DNA from: Bacteroidota bacterium
GTDB taxonomy: Bacteria > Bacteroidota > Bacteroidia > AKYH767-A > OLB10
Direction of reading: 5' to 3'
Length of the DNA: 64,000 bases
Assembly (NCBI GenBank): GCA_016713525.1
Contig: JADJOZ010000001.1
Coordinates: 372,001 to 436,000, forward strand
The number at the start of each line of letters is the position of its first letter. Position 1 is the stretch's first letter. A program made the translations under genes and the position numbers. This document shows, piece after piece, positions 27,301 to 37,292 of this stretch. Under the pieces are notes generated by a model that saw nothing but the letters and a program-made list of their open reading frames with translations, had not been told where the DNA came from and ran no database searches.

Positions 27301-28883
27301 TCGAGACAGTTACCTGCAGGACCCGTTGGGCCAGGCTGCGTAATTGCAGTCACCCCAACATCATCAGGCTGAGGCAATGAAATACAAACGTCATCAATCG
27401 AATAACCATCACCATTTACAGATCCATCGGAAACGAAACGGAAACGGAACCAAACCTGTGGTAAGTTATTGAATTGTGTATCAAGAATAATAGAAGATTT
27501 TATCCAGCCACCTGAATTTCCTTCCCAACCCGGTAGCTGATCGGTTGCTAATGTTGCATCGGTATACCAGTTTACACAATCTACGCAACCTACAGAACCT
27601 AAAACATTCCACGGTCCGGTAGTTGTGTCGGTAGTCCATTCAACACGAACACCATCCCAACCTCCTTCAGTGCTCCAGTTATGCCAGAATTCGAATGTTG
27701 CTCCTGCGCCGGTTATGAAACTTAATTGTGGTGAAACTAATGATGCATTGGCACTGTTGGCATATGCAGATGTAAGATTTATATCCCATGAATTAGGAGC
27801 GGTGTGTGCCGAATTCGTCGCCCCAAAAGCAGGTGTTCCCAATTCCCAGACAGAAGTTGTATTCACAGCACTTGGAGTCCAGAGGTTCGTTGTAATATCG
27901 AAGTTATCGCAATAAGGATACGAAATTCCATCTTCAACAATGAAGCAAAAAGTTTCAACAGAAGTTGGACCGGGAATATAGTTCAGGTTACCACAAAAAG
28001 AAGCATCGGCTATTTCAACATAATAGCAAATAGTATCACCGGCAACAGCAGCAGGAATGATTCCCTGGAAAGTACTGTCAGCAATGTTGGCCATTAATAT
28101 CATAGGTTGAGCAACGGTATTTATAGTATAATTTAAAGATGCAGAAGCAATTCCTGAAATATCTGTAGCAGCAATATTAATAGTATATGGTCCGGTGTTA
28201 TAAACTGTTCCTGGATAAACAGGAGGCAAATTGTAAACTGCAGGAGGAATCAATTCGCAGAATGAAGCTATAACTTCAACATCATCAACAAACCAACCAT
28301 TTCTGCCGGCACCACCATTATTATTATCATCGGCAACTTTAAATCGGATACGTACATCAGCATTGTTACCTGCCAGGCCTGAAATATCAAATTCTTCATT
28401 TTGCCACCAGCTGTTATCTGCTAATACTGTTTGACCGGGCAGCCAATTTGGATAAGAAGCTTCACGGAATGAATTTTGCTGAGTGCCGAAAAATCCTGCT
28501 CCCAGATAAGTACAGTTTGTTGCTGGAGTTCCGTCATCAATAAGTTGCGTCCAGGTAACACCGCCATCTGTTGATAATTCAATTGTTCCTCTATCGAAGA
28601 ATTCAATTTTACAAATTTGCTTGAATTTAAGTGTTACGAAAAAGTTGAAAGAGCAGTCAAATGAAGGTGACTCCAGATAAGAAATATCTCCCGGCGCACT
28701 GATATACGACGAGTCACTGTTCGGGATGCTGGTTTGCAGCCTTGAATTGATAAACCATCCCGGAGAACCGCTCGAAGACATGTTTGGTGGTGGCGTATCA
28801 AACGTTTCAGAGAAAACCGTTGTTTGGGCTTTCAGCAGAAAAGAAGTACAGATAAATAATAAAGTAAAGATTAACTTCCTCAT
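24336..28883 (-). CDS. Large secreted protein with MAM-like modules and T9SS type A domain
   Basis: The product (about 1,515 residues from the ATG at 28883) has a signal peptide ending in SFLLKAQ. Five jelly-roll modules of MAM/choice-of-anchor-J style are seen at about residues 20-210, 325-505, 615-800, 940-1110 and 1260-1430, each opening with FCDNF-like and WELGTPAFG motifs and closing with FRFxSDGxxxxDGxSIDDVCI. Between them lie CARDB-like linkers starting DDVGVT and rich in Pro and Gly. The last 80 residues are a type A sorting domain: GQNYPNPFNTTSVIGYSIP, ISITNVLGQE and GIYYYTLEFDGQKMTNKM. It is a surface adhesin or scaffold; no catalytic residues are apparent. A TATTTTTG box on the minus strand (plus 28945-28952) is its likely -7 element. 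Confidence 0.88.
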   Translation of the reverse strand: MRKLIFTLLFICTSFLLKAQTTVFSETFDTPPPNMSSSGSPGWFINSRLQTSIPNSDSSYISAPGDISYLESPSFDCSFNFFVTLKFKQICKIEFFDRGTIELSTDGGVTWTQLIDDGTPATNCTYLGAGFFGTQQNSFREASYPNWLPGQTVLADNSWWQNEEFDISGLAGNNADVRIRFKVADDNNNGGAGRNGWFVDDVEVIASFCELIPPAVYNLPPVYPGTVYNTGPYTINIAATDISGIASASLNYTINTVAQPMILMANIADSTFQGIIPAAVAGDTICYYVEIADASFCGNLNYIPGPTSVETFCFIVEDGISYPYCDNFDITTNLWTPSAVNTTSVWELGTPAFGATNSAHTAPNSWDINLTSAYANSANASLVSPQLSFITGAGATFEFWHNWSTEGGWDGVRVEWTTDTTTGPWNVLGSVGCVDCVNWYTDATLATDQLPGWEGNSGGWIKSSIILDTQFNNLPQVWFRFRFVSDGSVNGDGYSIDDVCISLPQPDDVGVTAITQPGPTGPAGNCLDVLVDVKNYGLNTQTSFPVTYVVQPGGLTGTATYTGSLTPGATAQVTIPCFVVPVGPYSICAYTGLPGDANNFNDTTCSNSIGIPVLTLTSCDDFESGNNGFQTFTTNANNADWQLGTPAFGVTTGAFSGVNAWDINLNSGYGVGAEATLTTPIYDLANPSVAINPYLSFRRNMNTAASDGLRVFYDANGSGTWTLLGTVGDVDGYNWYNAQAINGGDPGWSGNSNGWQESRYYLQNIITASSATFIQFRFEFTSGFNGTPNDGVSIDDLCIKQPGPDDVGVTTIVEPNPNGPAGGTSNAIVVIRNFGTATQNSIPVEYTVNPGGITGTATYIGALAPNATALLNMPTFTVPSGTYTFSAYTQLPGDSDNSNDTTTVNRVGVPVIPLTYTSPFCDNYDGTNVGWSANIVGTGNPGTQWELGAPTFGATNTAFTAPNAWDINLNVGYTGNANCELLSPIFDLSNAVDVKLSFWRNSNCEDNWDGVRLEYSISGGPWTLLGGAAAPAPCWVNWYNFANLLSSGLPGWAGTTGGWVKVEANCLNIFDNEPEVQFRFVFTSDGAVQEDGFSIDDFCVTVPVPLTAAPITVNTSAINNSFIFPGQSIQFTSPISNPGTTPLTSVDATLTINGVPIVTDPIAYSPALASQANLPHTFSQLWTAAPGVYDVCVITSNPNGGTDLNPFDDTTCITISVFDSVTVTSGNPYCTDFETGPQWVSVNALTYNNTSGNSWELGTPNQTIINSAFSGVNAWTIDLDANYQGRDTSGLFSPVFSIDNTSCYKLSFQHKYDTEPFMDGGTVEYSTDFAVTWNQLGFASSTPQPWYNTSFITALGGIPGLPGWSGTETSWVLAEKETSFPSGSTVIFRFRFASDNTTNNYEGWAIDDVCFEMLPIPCVVGINDPQNGNGMILGQNYPNPFNTTSVIGYSIPSEGDVRISITNVLGQEIAVPVEGARAAGNHTFTIDSKDFGAGIYYYTLEFDGQKMTNKMVITE

Positions 28884-29138
28884 GATCATGATTTTAGGTT
28901 GTTCAGAATATGCTTTAGGTTGGTTGATTTTACGATTAGTGGTTCAAAAATACGAATTTAGTTTTATCATCCGGCATTCATGCTAAATTTTATAGTCACC
29001 GGAAAACAGGTATCCCCTTTTAAGGTATTCGCCACCAGCTATGACGATGCCGTTTGACAAAACGTTGCATTTGTTGATGAAATGGATCAAGCTCGCCTTA
29101 ATTTTCCGATTTGAATATTTAAATAGTTGCTTTTCAGT

Positions 29139-30296
29139 TTAGTGCAACCAGGATTGGTAATAAGAATCGTCACTTATTGTCAATGCATCTTCAGTCAGCC
29201 ATAAGGGTTTGAAGGTATCAATCATAACAGCAAGCTCTTTCGTCTCTTTGGCACCAATCGATTTTTCCACAGTCCCCGGATGTGGGCCATGAGGAATACC
29301 ACCCGGATGGAGTGTGATTTGACCGCGTTCGACATTTTTACGGCTCATGAAATCACCATCAACATAATATAAAACTTCATCCGAATCGATATTGCTGTGG
29401 TTGTACGGCGCAGGAATTGCCTGAGGATGATAATCATACAATCGGGGTACAAAAGAGCAGATTACAAAATTGTGCGCTTCGAATGTTTGATGTACCGGTG
29501 GTGGCTGATGCACTCTGCCGGTAATTGGTTCAAAATCATGAATTGAAAATGCCCAGGGATAATTGTTCCCATCCCAACCAATGGCATCAAAAGGGTGTGT
29601 AGCATAAATATAGGTATAAACAATACCTTGTTTTTTTATAAGCACCTTAAAATCACCTGTTTGGTCAAATGTTTGAAGGTTTTGAGGGCGTCGGATATCT
29701 CGTTCACAAAAGGGAGCATGTTCTTCAAATTGCCCATATTCATTGCGATAACGTCGCGGTATCTCAATTGGACTGAACGATTCAACAATGAGTAGCCGGT
29801 TGTTTTCCGTATGGAAATGTAATTGAAAAATGGTTCCTCTGGGAATAATCAGATAATCGCCATAACCAAATTCAATACTTCCATAAAGGGAATGCATAAC
29901 ACCACTGCCTTCATGCACAAAAATGAGTTCGTCGGCATCGGCATTTTTGAGAAAGTATTCTGTAATTGATTTTCTGGGTGCTGCCAGTGAAATCTGAAGA
30001 TCATTATTTACTAACACCGGCTTTTTACTCATGATATAATCATCTTCGGGAGCAATTTTAAAACCCAGCAGACTATAATGACGAAGAAATCGTTGGTGAG
30101 ATATTTTAGGTTCCCGGGAAAATACCGGCCCTAGTTCTTTGACTATGGTAGGGGGATAGAGGTGGTAAATAAGGGAGTAAACATTTGAAAATCCGTGAGT
30201 AGAAAAAAGCTCTTCGCTGTACAGTTCACCATTTGGTTTTCTGAACTGGGTATGCCGCTTGTGCGGGATTTGTCCGAGAGAATGATATTGAGGCAT
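29139..30296 (-). CDS. hmgA: Homogentisate 1,2-dioxygenase
   Basis: The 385-residue protein opens the aromatic ring of homogentisate to maleylacetoacetate in phenylalanine/tyrosine breakdown. It is the short bacterial form of a cupin-fold iron enzyme. Seen: IFVHEGSGVMHS, GDYLIIPRGTIFQLHF, and the iron-site region APYNHSNIDSDEVLYYV with the conserved His and Glu, then ITLHPGGIPHGPHPG with the late His. A TAAATTTG box on the minus strand (plus 30319-30326) lies 22 bases before the start. The next pathway enzyme, an FAH-family hydrolase, lies 3 kb away on the other strand with an unrelated gene between. Confidence 0.92.
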   Translation of the reverse strand: MPQYHSLGQIPHKRHTQFRKPNGELYSEELFSTHGFSNVYSLIYHLYPPTIVKELGPVFSREPKISHQRFLRHYSLLGFKIAPEDDYIMSKKPVLVNNDLQISLAAPRKSITEYFLKNADADELIFVHEGSGVMHSLYGSIEFGYGDYLIIPRGTIFQLHFHTENNRLLIVESFSPIEIPRRYRNEYGQFEEHAPFCERDIRRPQNLQTFDQTGDFKVLIKKQGIVYTYIYATHPFDAIGWDGNNYPWAFSIHDFEPITGRVHQPPPVHQTFEAHNFVICSFVPRLYDYHPQAIPAPYNHSNIDSDEVLYYVDGDFMSRKNVERGQITLHPGGIPHGPHPGTVEKSIGAKETKELAVMIDTFKPLWLTEDALTISDDSYYQSWLH

Positions 30297-30318
30297 GTTA
30301 TTTTGGTTAGTGAATCCA

Positions 30319-30326
30319 CAAATTTA
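30319..30326 (-). promoter_or_regulatory. -7 box of hmgA
   Basis: Minus-strand TAAATTTG, an exact TAnnTTTG match, 22 bases before the hmgA start codon. No TTG is seen at the expected -33 spacing, so the site is weaker or activator-dependent. Confidence 0.4.
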
Positions 30327-30449
30327 AGTATTTTCAAGATAGTTTTGTCATTTTGGATGCTGGTAGCTGTTAGAAATAATTGTAGAAATATGACCACGTT
30401 AACACCGTTGAGGTGTACTTTAGCAGAAATTTAACTAATCAAAAGATAA

Positions 30450-32916
30450 TTGAATAAACTGATCCGGTTTTTAATCAAGGGATTTATTGTCATTTGTGTG
30501 CTTTTGGCACTCATTGCTGCTGCCTCATTCACTTATGTTTATTTTAATAAAGATAAAATTGTAAACGGAATTTTGAATGCGATTGGCACCGAAATGAACG
30601 GTGTGGTTATGGTTGAAGGAACTGAATTCAGCTTTATAAAATATTTCCCTTCCACTTCTATAAATTTAAAAGGTTTAACAATCCGGGATTCACTGTATAA
30701 CAAACATCAGACAGATGCATTGCAGGCTGAAAATGCCTTTGTCAGGATTAATATAAAAGATCTTTTTTCTTCTAAAATTGTAATAGATAAATTATTACTC
30801 GAAAACGGGAGATTAAACATATTTACCGATTCATTGGGATACACAAACCGATATCTTTTTAACTCGGGTAAGTCTGAAAATAATTTTACAACTACATTAA
30901 AGAAAATTGAATTGCGGAACATGCAATTAGTGTTCAAAGATCAAACACGTTTTAAATATTTTAATGTCGTAGCAGAAGAGCTGAAAGTAAATATTCAACG
31001 CGATAGTTCAATTCAGATTTTTTCATTGCAAGGGAAAGGAATTTTAAAGATGTTAGGATTCAATACACGAAAAGGATTATTCGCTGTGAATACCAGTTTT
31101 GATCAGTTTACAGAATTGCGTTATGATTCTCAATACCGATTATTGATTGTCTTGGAAAATACACTTTATCTGAATGGAAATGCCTATGAAAATAAAGGTA
31201 TTTTTAATTTTAATCTTGCCACTTTTAATATCGAATTCAGTTCACCCAGAGCAATGTTTTCCGATGTTGTAAAATTACTTCCCAACCGAACACAACAGCG
31301 TTTGTCGATGTTTAATTTCAAAAAAACTATGCAATTGCAGGTTGCTGTTTCAGGTTCTTTAAATTATGGAGTTATTCCTGAAATATCAGCAAATTTCGAA
31401 ACAGAAATGAATGCGGTGATGTATGAAAAAACTCCGTTGGAGGCTGTTGCAATGAATGCCACTTTTCACAATAAATGGAATCCTGAATTTGGTTGTTCAG
31501 ATTCTAATTCTGTAATTCAGATAAAAAATTTTAAAGCATCCTGGCAAGGCATTCCTTTTACTTCGGAATTAGTACAAATTATCGACTTAATTCATCCCGT
31601 TGTAACGGCTAACATCAAGTCGGAATTCCCTCTTAAATCTGTCAGTAAGTTGTCGGGTTCCGATTTATACAATTTTTCTGCAGGAAACGGAGATCTTGAT
31701 TTTAAATTAGTAGCGAATCCCGATAAAACAGGATTGCATGCAAAAGTCACCGGTGGAATTTCTATTATAAACGGCTCAGTTATGTATGGTCCCCGATCAA
31801 TGCCATTTAATTCCATTAATGCTTCAATAAGGTTTGATGGTTCTGGAATTGTGGTAGATAAATTATCATGCATTTCAGGAAAAAGTAAACTTAGTTTACA
31901 GGGAAGCGCACCTGCAATTTTTTCACTTGCCGATAGTCTTCCGGATAAAGCTGAACTTATCTGGACAGTTAAATCTGACTTCATTGATTTAGCCGATTTC
32001 ACCGGCTTTCTGACTGAAAGAAAGAAAATGACTTCCAGAAATGCTTCCAGTTCTCAACTTGCAAAAGCGGGACAAAAGGCAGATCGTTTGCTGAGTGCCT
32101 GCAAATTAAGTATGAGTATGGATGTTAAGGAATTGCATTATAAAACTTTTGCAGCAACATCATTAAGAGGAGGTGTGAAAATGATCGATAATATCTGGTT
32201 CATTAATAATGTTTCTTTTAAACATGCCGATGGAGCAGTAGCATTAACAGGAACTTTGAAGGAAATTTCTGCTGTAAGAAATGATGTTGCAATAAATGCC
32301 GCGCTCGAAAATGTGAATATCAATAAGATTTTTGTGGCTTTCGACAATTTTTCTCAGTCAGCAGTCTCAGATAAAAATATTCGCGGGGTGTTGAATGCAG
32401 ATGTTCAACTGAATTTTCAGATGAATAATAAGGCTGTTATAAGTCAACGATCACTCAGTGGAACTACACAACTATCCATAACAGACGGAGAATTAAAAGG
32501 TTTTCAACCTCTAGGCAAATTATCGCGACTTATATTCAGGAAGCGGGATTTTACAGAGATCAAATTTTCAGAATTAACCAATGAATTTACTGTTAAGGGG
32601 AATCAGATTCACTTCGACAGAATGAAAATAAATTCATCAGTTATGGAGATGTATGTGGAGGGTGATTATTTTCTGGATGGAAAGGCAGATATGGATATTC
32701 AGGTGCCCTTGTCAAATCTGCAAAAAACGTGATTGGGAAGAGATTTCGGAAAATGTTACCGATGAAGGCGAAAAAGGGATGAACGTTTATATCAAAGCAG
32801 AAACAGACGAAAAAGGAGAGTTGCAATTCAAATATAATCCATTGAAGAAAATCCGTGATAAACGGGAAGAAACTATTCGTAAATTCCGGGATCGGATAAA
32901 AGTGAAAAAAAGATAA
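30450..32916 (+). CDS. AsmA family protein, frameshifted near its C-terminus
   Basis: The joined product is 821 residues. It starts at a TTG directly after an in-frame stop; the only later ATG would remove the N-terminal membrane anchor (about residues 10-30). The rest is a long periplasmic beta-rich region typical of AsmA/YhdP/TamB relatives, which bridge membranes and move phospholipids or aid outer-membrane assembly. The C-terminal block VSGTTQLSITDGELKG and GDYFLDGKADMDIQVPL matches AsmA_2 domains. The frame breaks in an A run at 32722-32727: six A are present, five would read SNLQKRDWEEISEN into the last 65 residues, which end in a basic tail. Confidence 0.78.
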
Positions 32917-32957
32917 TTTTACTTATTGTTTTCATAAACAATTAATTAGTAATTTTT

Positions 32958-32985
32958 ATGCACCTACATCATGGTGCATTTTTTT
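32958..32985 (+). terminator. Rho-independent terminator after the AsmA-like gene
   Basis: ATGCACC (32958-32964) and GGTGCAT (32973-32979) form a 7-bp stem with an eight-base loop, followed by seven T. It lies 42 bases after the stop codon and just before the next promoter. Confidence 0.75.
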
Positions 32986-32995
32986 ATTTTTTCTG

Positions 32996-33024
32996 TTTGT
33001 CCGATTGAAAAAATCCTAAATTTG
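32996..33024 (+). promoter_or_regulatory. Promoter of the FAH-family gene
   Basis: TTTG at 32996-32999, a 17-bp spacer and TAAATTTG at 33017-33024 match the Bacteroidota promoter form. The start codon lies 42 bases downstream. Confidence 0.6.
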
Positions 33025-33066
33025 TTCAATCTATCAAAACACACACTTTTTTAAAACCTTAAAAAA

Positions 33067-34107
33067 ATGAAATTAGTTACTTACTTAGAGTTCGGCAAAG
33101 AACAGATTGGGCTTGTTATTAATAACAGGGTATACAATCTGAAATTAGCGGCATCTGTGAAAAGTGCCTTAAAAATGCCTGATAACATGAAAGATTTTCT
33201 GAAAGCAGGTCCTCATGTTATGTCGGTTGCCAGAGAAATTGATAATCTGATAAAATCCGGCTTAATGGGCACTAAATCCATGGAAATGGACAAGTTAAAC
33301 ATACTTGCTCCGATCACCAGACCTGCTTCCTTGCGGGATGGTTATGCTTTCAGACAACATGTGGAAGCTGCCCGCAGAAACCGAGGTGTTGAAATGATTA
33401 AGGAATTCGATGAATATCCGATTTTCTATTTCAACAATCATCGTTCTGTAATTGGTCCGGGAGATGTTTATTGTATGCCCGATCATTTCGACAAACTCGA
33501 TTTTGAACTTGAATGGGCTTGCATAATCGGAAAGAAAGGAATTAACATTAAAGCTGAAGAGGCTCACAATTACATTGCCGGTTACACTATTTTTAATGAC
33601 TTGAGTGCCAGAACCTTGCAGATGGAAGAAATGAAACTGAATCTGGGACCAGCCAAAGGGAAAGATTTTGCATCAGCAGTTGGGCCTATGTTGGTAACCG
33701 TTGATGAGTTAGATGCTTATAAAATTCCTGCCAAAGAGGGACATTTTGGAACTAATTACAACCTCGATATGAAATGTTGGGTCAATGGAGTGCAGGTTTC
33801 TCAAGGCAATACCGGTGATATGGACTGGACATTTGAAGAATTGATTGAGCGTGCATCATACGGAACTTATCTGTATCCTGGAGATATAATTGGCTCAGGT
33901 ACAGTAGGAACCGGATGTTTTCTGGAACTTAATGGAACCGGAATGCTGAATGATCCGAAAAACTTTAAACCACAATGGTTGCAGGAAAACGATGAGGTTG
34001 AAATGGAAGTAACGGGATTAGGCCGTCTGAAAAATACCATTCGCAAGTTCGAAAGTGATTTCTCTATTCTGGCGAGGAAAAAAACACCGAGCATGGCTGC
34101 CAATTGA
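33067..34107 (+). CDS. Fumarylacetoacetate hydrolase family protein
   Basis: The 346-residue protein has the FAH fold: LRDGYAFRQHVEAARR, then the metal-ligand segment DKLDFELEWACIIGKKG with two Glu (about residues 141-157), IFNDLSARTLQ with the ligand Asp, and GTGCFLELNG near the end. FAH proper cleaves fumarylacetoacetate to fumarate and acetoacetate, the last step of tyrosine breakdown; with hmgA nearby this is the likely role. Other family members act on related 2-keto-acids, so the exact substrate is inferred. It has its own promoter and is not in an operon with hmgA. Confidence 0.82.
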   Translation: MKLVTYLEFGKEQIGLVINNRVYNLKLAASVKSALKMPDNMKDFLKAGPHVMSVAREIDNLIKSGLMGTKSMEMDKLNILAPITRPASLRDGYAFRQHVEAARRNRGVEMIKEFDEYPIFYFNNHRSVIGPGDVYCMPDHFDKLDFELEWACIIGKKGINIKAEEAHNYIAGYTIFNDLSARTLQMEEMKLNLGPAKGKDFASAVGPMLVTVDELDAYKIPAKEGHFGTNYNLDMKCWVNGVQVSQGNTGDMDWTFEELIERASYGTYLYPGDIIGSGTVGTGCFLELNGTGMLNDPKNFKPQWLQENDEVEMEVTGLGRLKNTIRKFESDFSILARKKTPSMAAN

Positions 34108-34149
34108 GGCTGGGATTTGTTATTTTTGAAGCATAAGAATTAGCCTATT

Positions 34150-36378
34150 TTGCAAGACGAAACCAGGTCTGCTGCCTCATTGCTGGATGCTGAAGCAGAG
34201 AACAAAGAAATTTTAAAACGGTATCGCTCCTTATTGAGGGCATGTCGGAATAATATCGATAAGCACGACAGGAAACTAATCAGGCTTGCCTTCGATACTG
34301 CTCTGGAAGCTCACAAGAGTATGCGTCGCCGTTCCGGTGAACCCTACATTTATCACCCGATAGCAGTTGCACAAATTGCTGCCGAGGAAATAGGTTTGGG
34401 AGCAACGTCTATTGTTTGCGCACTTTTACATGATGTAGTTGAAGATACCCACCTGTCGCTGGAAGATATTCGCGGTTTATTTGGTCCGAAGGTTGAGAAA
34501 ATTATTGACGGATTAACTAAAATTTCCGGTGTATTTGATCAGACCAGTTCTTTGCAGGCAGAGAATTTCAGGAAGATGTTATTAACGCTTTCTGATGATG
34601 TAAGGGTGATTCTGATAAAGTTAGCCGACCGTATGCATAACATGCGGACTTTAGGTTCACTTCCGGAAGAAAAGCAATTGAAGATTGCATCTGAAACAGC
34701 CTATTTGTATGCACCATTAGCTCACCGGTTAGGGCTATATGCGATGAAGACGGAACTCGATGATCTTGCGCTGAAATATACAGAGCCTGAAGTCTACCGG
34801 ACCATTGCGACAAAGCTTCAGCAAACAAAGAAAGATCGCGACCGTTTCATTCATGAATTCATTAGACCTTTAAAGGATGAGTTTGCCAGAATGGGTTTCA
34901 AAGCCGAAATAAAAGGCCGTCCGAAATCTATAAATTCCATCTGGAATAAAATGAAAAAGCAACAGGTTCCTTTTGAAGAAATTTACGACCTGTTTGCCAT
35001 ACGGATCATATTAGATTCACCTCCCGATCAGGAAAAAGCGGATTGCTGGAGAGCATATTCGATTGTAACCGATTATTTCGTGCCCAATCCCGATCGTTTG
35101 CGTGACTGGATTTCTACACCTAAAGCCAATGGCTACGAATCATTGCACACCACAGTGATGAGCAATAGTGGTAAATGGGTGGAAGTTCAGATTCGTTCCA
35201 TTCGCATGGATGAAATTGCTGAAAAAGGATATGCTGCACACTGGAAGTATAAAGAATCGGCTGCTGAAAATGCATTGGATGAATGGCTGAACCGTATTCG
35301 CGAAATGTTGGAAAATGCTGAAGCAAATGCTATTGATTTCATCGATGATTTTAAACTGAATTTATTTGCTGATGAAATTTTTATTTTCACTCCGTCCGGG
35401 GAATTGAAAACATTGCCATCGGGATGTACAGCACTTGATTTTGCATTCGAGATTCATACTGATATTGGTAGCAGGTGTATTGGTGCAAAAATCAATCATA
35501 AACTGGTTCCAATAAGTCATAAACTGCATAGTGGAGATCAGGTAGAAATATTAACTTCTTCCAAACAGCATCCGAAAGAAGACTGGTTAAGTTTTGTTGT
35601 AACGGCGAAAGCAAAATCGAAAATTAAAGCTGCGCTGAAGGAACAAAAACGTTTGCTATCAGATGATGGTAGAGAGAAACTGGAACGAAGACTCAGGAAT
35701 CTTAAAGTTGATCCTGCAAATGTCAATATAAATGAGTTGCTTTTATTTTATAAAGTACCAACAGCACTCGATCTGTACCATCGTATAGCTATTGAAGCCA
35801 TTGATCTGAAAAATTTACGGGAATTTTTCACCGAAGACGGGCAACCGAAAGCTAAACCTGCAAACAATAAACCTGAAGGGAAATCTTTTGAAGACATTGT
35901 AAAAAATGTAAGAGGATCATCCGATATGTTGGTGATTGGTGAAAACATTGATCGTATTGACTATAAACTTTCACCTTGTTGCAATCCGATTCCCGGTGAT
36001 GATGTATTTGGTTTTATTACCATCAATGAGGGCATCAAAATTCATCGCACCAATTGTCCGAATGCCATTCAGTTGATGTCGAATTATGGTTACCGGATTG
36101 TAAAAGCGCGATGGACCGGACAGCAGGAGATTGCATTCCTTGCTGGAATTCGAATTAATGGAGCCGATGAAGTAGGTGTTGTGAATAACATCACCAGAGT
36201 AATTTCCAATGAGTTGAAGGTCAATATGCGTTCAATAAGTATCGACAGTAATGAAGGACTTTTTGAAGGGACGATAATGTTGTTTGTGCATGATACAGAA
36301 CACCTTAAGAAGCTGATGGCCAAATTAGGGCAGGTAAATGGTATATTAAGTGTAACAAGGATCGATCCTAATCAGTAA
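34150..36378 (+). CDS. Bifunctional (p)ppGpp synthetase/hydrolase, Rel/SpoT
   Basis: The 742-residue protein makes and degrades the stringent-response alarmone (p)ppGpp. Domains in order: HD hydrolase (about 40-190, with YIYHPIAVAQ and LLHDVVEDT), synthetase (about 240-350, with GRPKSINSIWNKM, YDLFAIRI and GYESLHTTV), TGS (about 400-460), a helical and zinc-finger-like part (PCCNPIPGDDVFGFIT), and a C-terminal ACT domain. Both catalytic halves look complete. The start is a TTG, since an in-frame TAG lies three codons upstream and no ATG fits; a TATTTTTG box lies at 34121-34128. Fur and STAS genes follow closely on the same strand. Confidence 0.93.
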   Translation: MQDETRSAASLLDAEAENKEILKRYRSLLRACRNNIDKHDRKLIRLAFDTALEAHKSMRRRSGEPYIYHPIAVAQIAAEEIGLGATSIVCALLHDVVEDTHLSLEDIRGLFGPKVEKIIDGLTKISGVFDQTSSLQAENFRKMLLTLSDDVRVILIKLADRMHNMRTLGSLPEEKQLKIASETAYLYAPLAHRLGLYAMKTELDDLALKYTEPEVYRTIATKLQQTKKDRDRFIHEFIRPLKDEFARMGFKAEIKGRPKSINSIWNKMKKQQVPFEEIYDLFAIRIILDSPPDQEKADCWRAYSIVTDYFVPNPDRLRDWISTPKANGYESLHTTVMSNSGKWVEVQIRSIRMDEIAEKGYAAHWKYKESAAENALDEWLNRIREMLENAEANAIDFIDDFKLNLFADEIFIFTPSGELKTLPSGCTALDFAFEIHTDIGSRCIGAKINHKLVPISHKLHSGDQVEILTSSKQHPKEDWLSFVVTAKAKSKIKAALKEQKRLLSDDGREKLERRLRNLKVDPANVNINELLLFYKVPTALDLYHRIAIEAIDLKNLREFFTEDGQPKAKPANNKPEGKSFEDIVKNVRGSSDMLVIGENIDRIDYKLSPCCNPIPGDDVFGFITINEGIKIHRTNCPNAIQLMSNYGYRIVKARWTGQQEIAFLAGIRINGADEVGVVNNITRVISNELKVNMRSISIDSNEGLFEGTIMLFVHDTEHLKKLMAKLGQVNGILSVTRIDPNQ

Positions 36379-36399
36379 TTTCGCAGTGAATCATACCCA

Positions 36400-36894
36400 A
36401 TGGACAATATAAAGGAAACAGTAAAGAAAATATTTTCAGGCTTTTTGGAAGAAAAGGGCTTTCGGAAAACACCGGAGCGTTTCACCATACTGGATGAAAT
36501 TTATTCCATCAATGAACATTTCGATGTGGAGTCTCTATACATTCACATGAAAAATAAAAAGTACCGGGTTAGTCGAGCCACTATTTACAATACCATTGAA
36601 CATCTGTTGGCATGCAACCTCATAACCAAGCATCAGTTTGGTAAAAACCTGGCTCAATTCGAGAAGTCTTATTCATTCAAGCAACATGATCACCTCATTT
36701 GCATCGATTGTGAAAGAGTTTTGGAATTTTGCGATCCGCGTATCCAACAAATTCAATCGATGATGGGAGAGTTGCTCGATTTTAAAATCACACACCATTC
36801 CTTAAATCTTTTTGGAAAATGTAACAAACTCATCAAAAATGGCAGTGGTGAACATTTCCATTCAAACAAGAAAAACAACCCTATAAAATCATAA
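36400..36894 (+). CDS. Fur family transcriptional regulator
   Basis: The 164-residue protein has the Fur winged helix (KTPERFTILDEIYSINEHFD, then YRVSRATIYNTIEHLLACNL) and a dimerisation part with metal ligands: QHDHLICIDCERVLEF containing H-x-H and one CxxC pair. The second CxxC of many Fur proteins is absent, so structural zinc binding may be reduced. The class (iron, zinc or peroxide sensor) cannot be told. It starts 21 bp after the Rel stop, so it may share a transcript. Confidence 0.85.
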   Translation: MDNIKETVKKIFSGFLEEKGFRKTPERFTILDEIYSINEHFDVESLYIHMKNKKYRVSRATIYNTIEHLLACNLITKHQFGKNLAQFEKSYSFKQHDHLICIDCERVLEFCDPRIQQIQSMMGELLDFKITHHSLNLFGKCNKLIKNGSGEHFHSNKKNNPIKS

Positions 36895-36903
36895 AAAATA
36901 ATT

Positions 36904-37257
36904 ATGGAATTTACTTACAAAATTGAGGAGAAAAAAGATTATTGCGTACTTCACTTTTCAGGAAACCTGATTGAGAAAAGTCAGGCTTTAGAAATGTTCG
37001 ACCGCTTTGAAGAATTGTTAAATAAAGATTGCAAAAAATTCGTTATTGATATGGCTGGATTCAAATATATGAACAGTACCGGATTGAATACATTAATCAC
37101 TATTCTCACCAAAGCCCGTAAGTCGGGTGGAGAAGCAATTATTGCATCGGTACCTGACAATATTAAATCTCTGATGTTAATTACCAAGCTGAATAACATC
37201 TTCACTATTGCCGGCACTGAATCAGAAGCAGAGAAATTATTTCTGAAGGAAGCCTGA
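36904..37257 (+). CDS. STAS domain anti-anti-sigma factor-like protein
   Basis: The 117-residue protein is a single STAS domain with the phosphorylatable serine in FKYMNSTGLNTLITIL (about residues 54-69), as in SpoIIAA/RsbV antagonists. Such proteins bind an anti-sigma kinase when unphosphorylated. No RsbW-type kinase or sigma gene is adjacent. It follows the Fur gene after nine bases and precedes purA by 35 bp. Confidence 0.85.
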   Translation: MEFTYKIEEKKDYCVLHFSGNLIEKSQALEMFDRFEELLNKDCKKFVIDMAGFKYMNSTGLNTLITILTKARKSGGEAIIASVPDNIKSLMLITKLNNIFTIAGTESEAEKLFLKEA

Positions 37258-37292
37258 TATCAAATTAATTAAATTTTTAAAACAACAACAAC

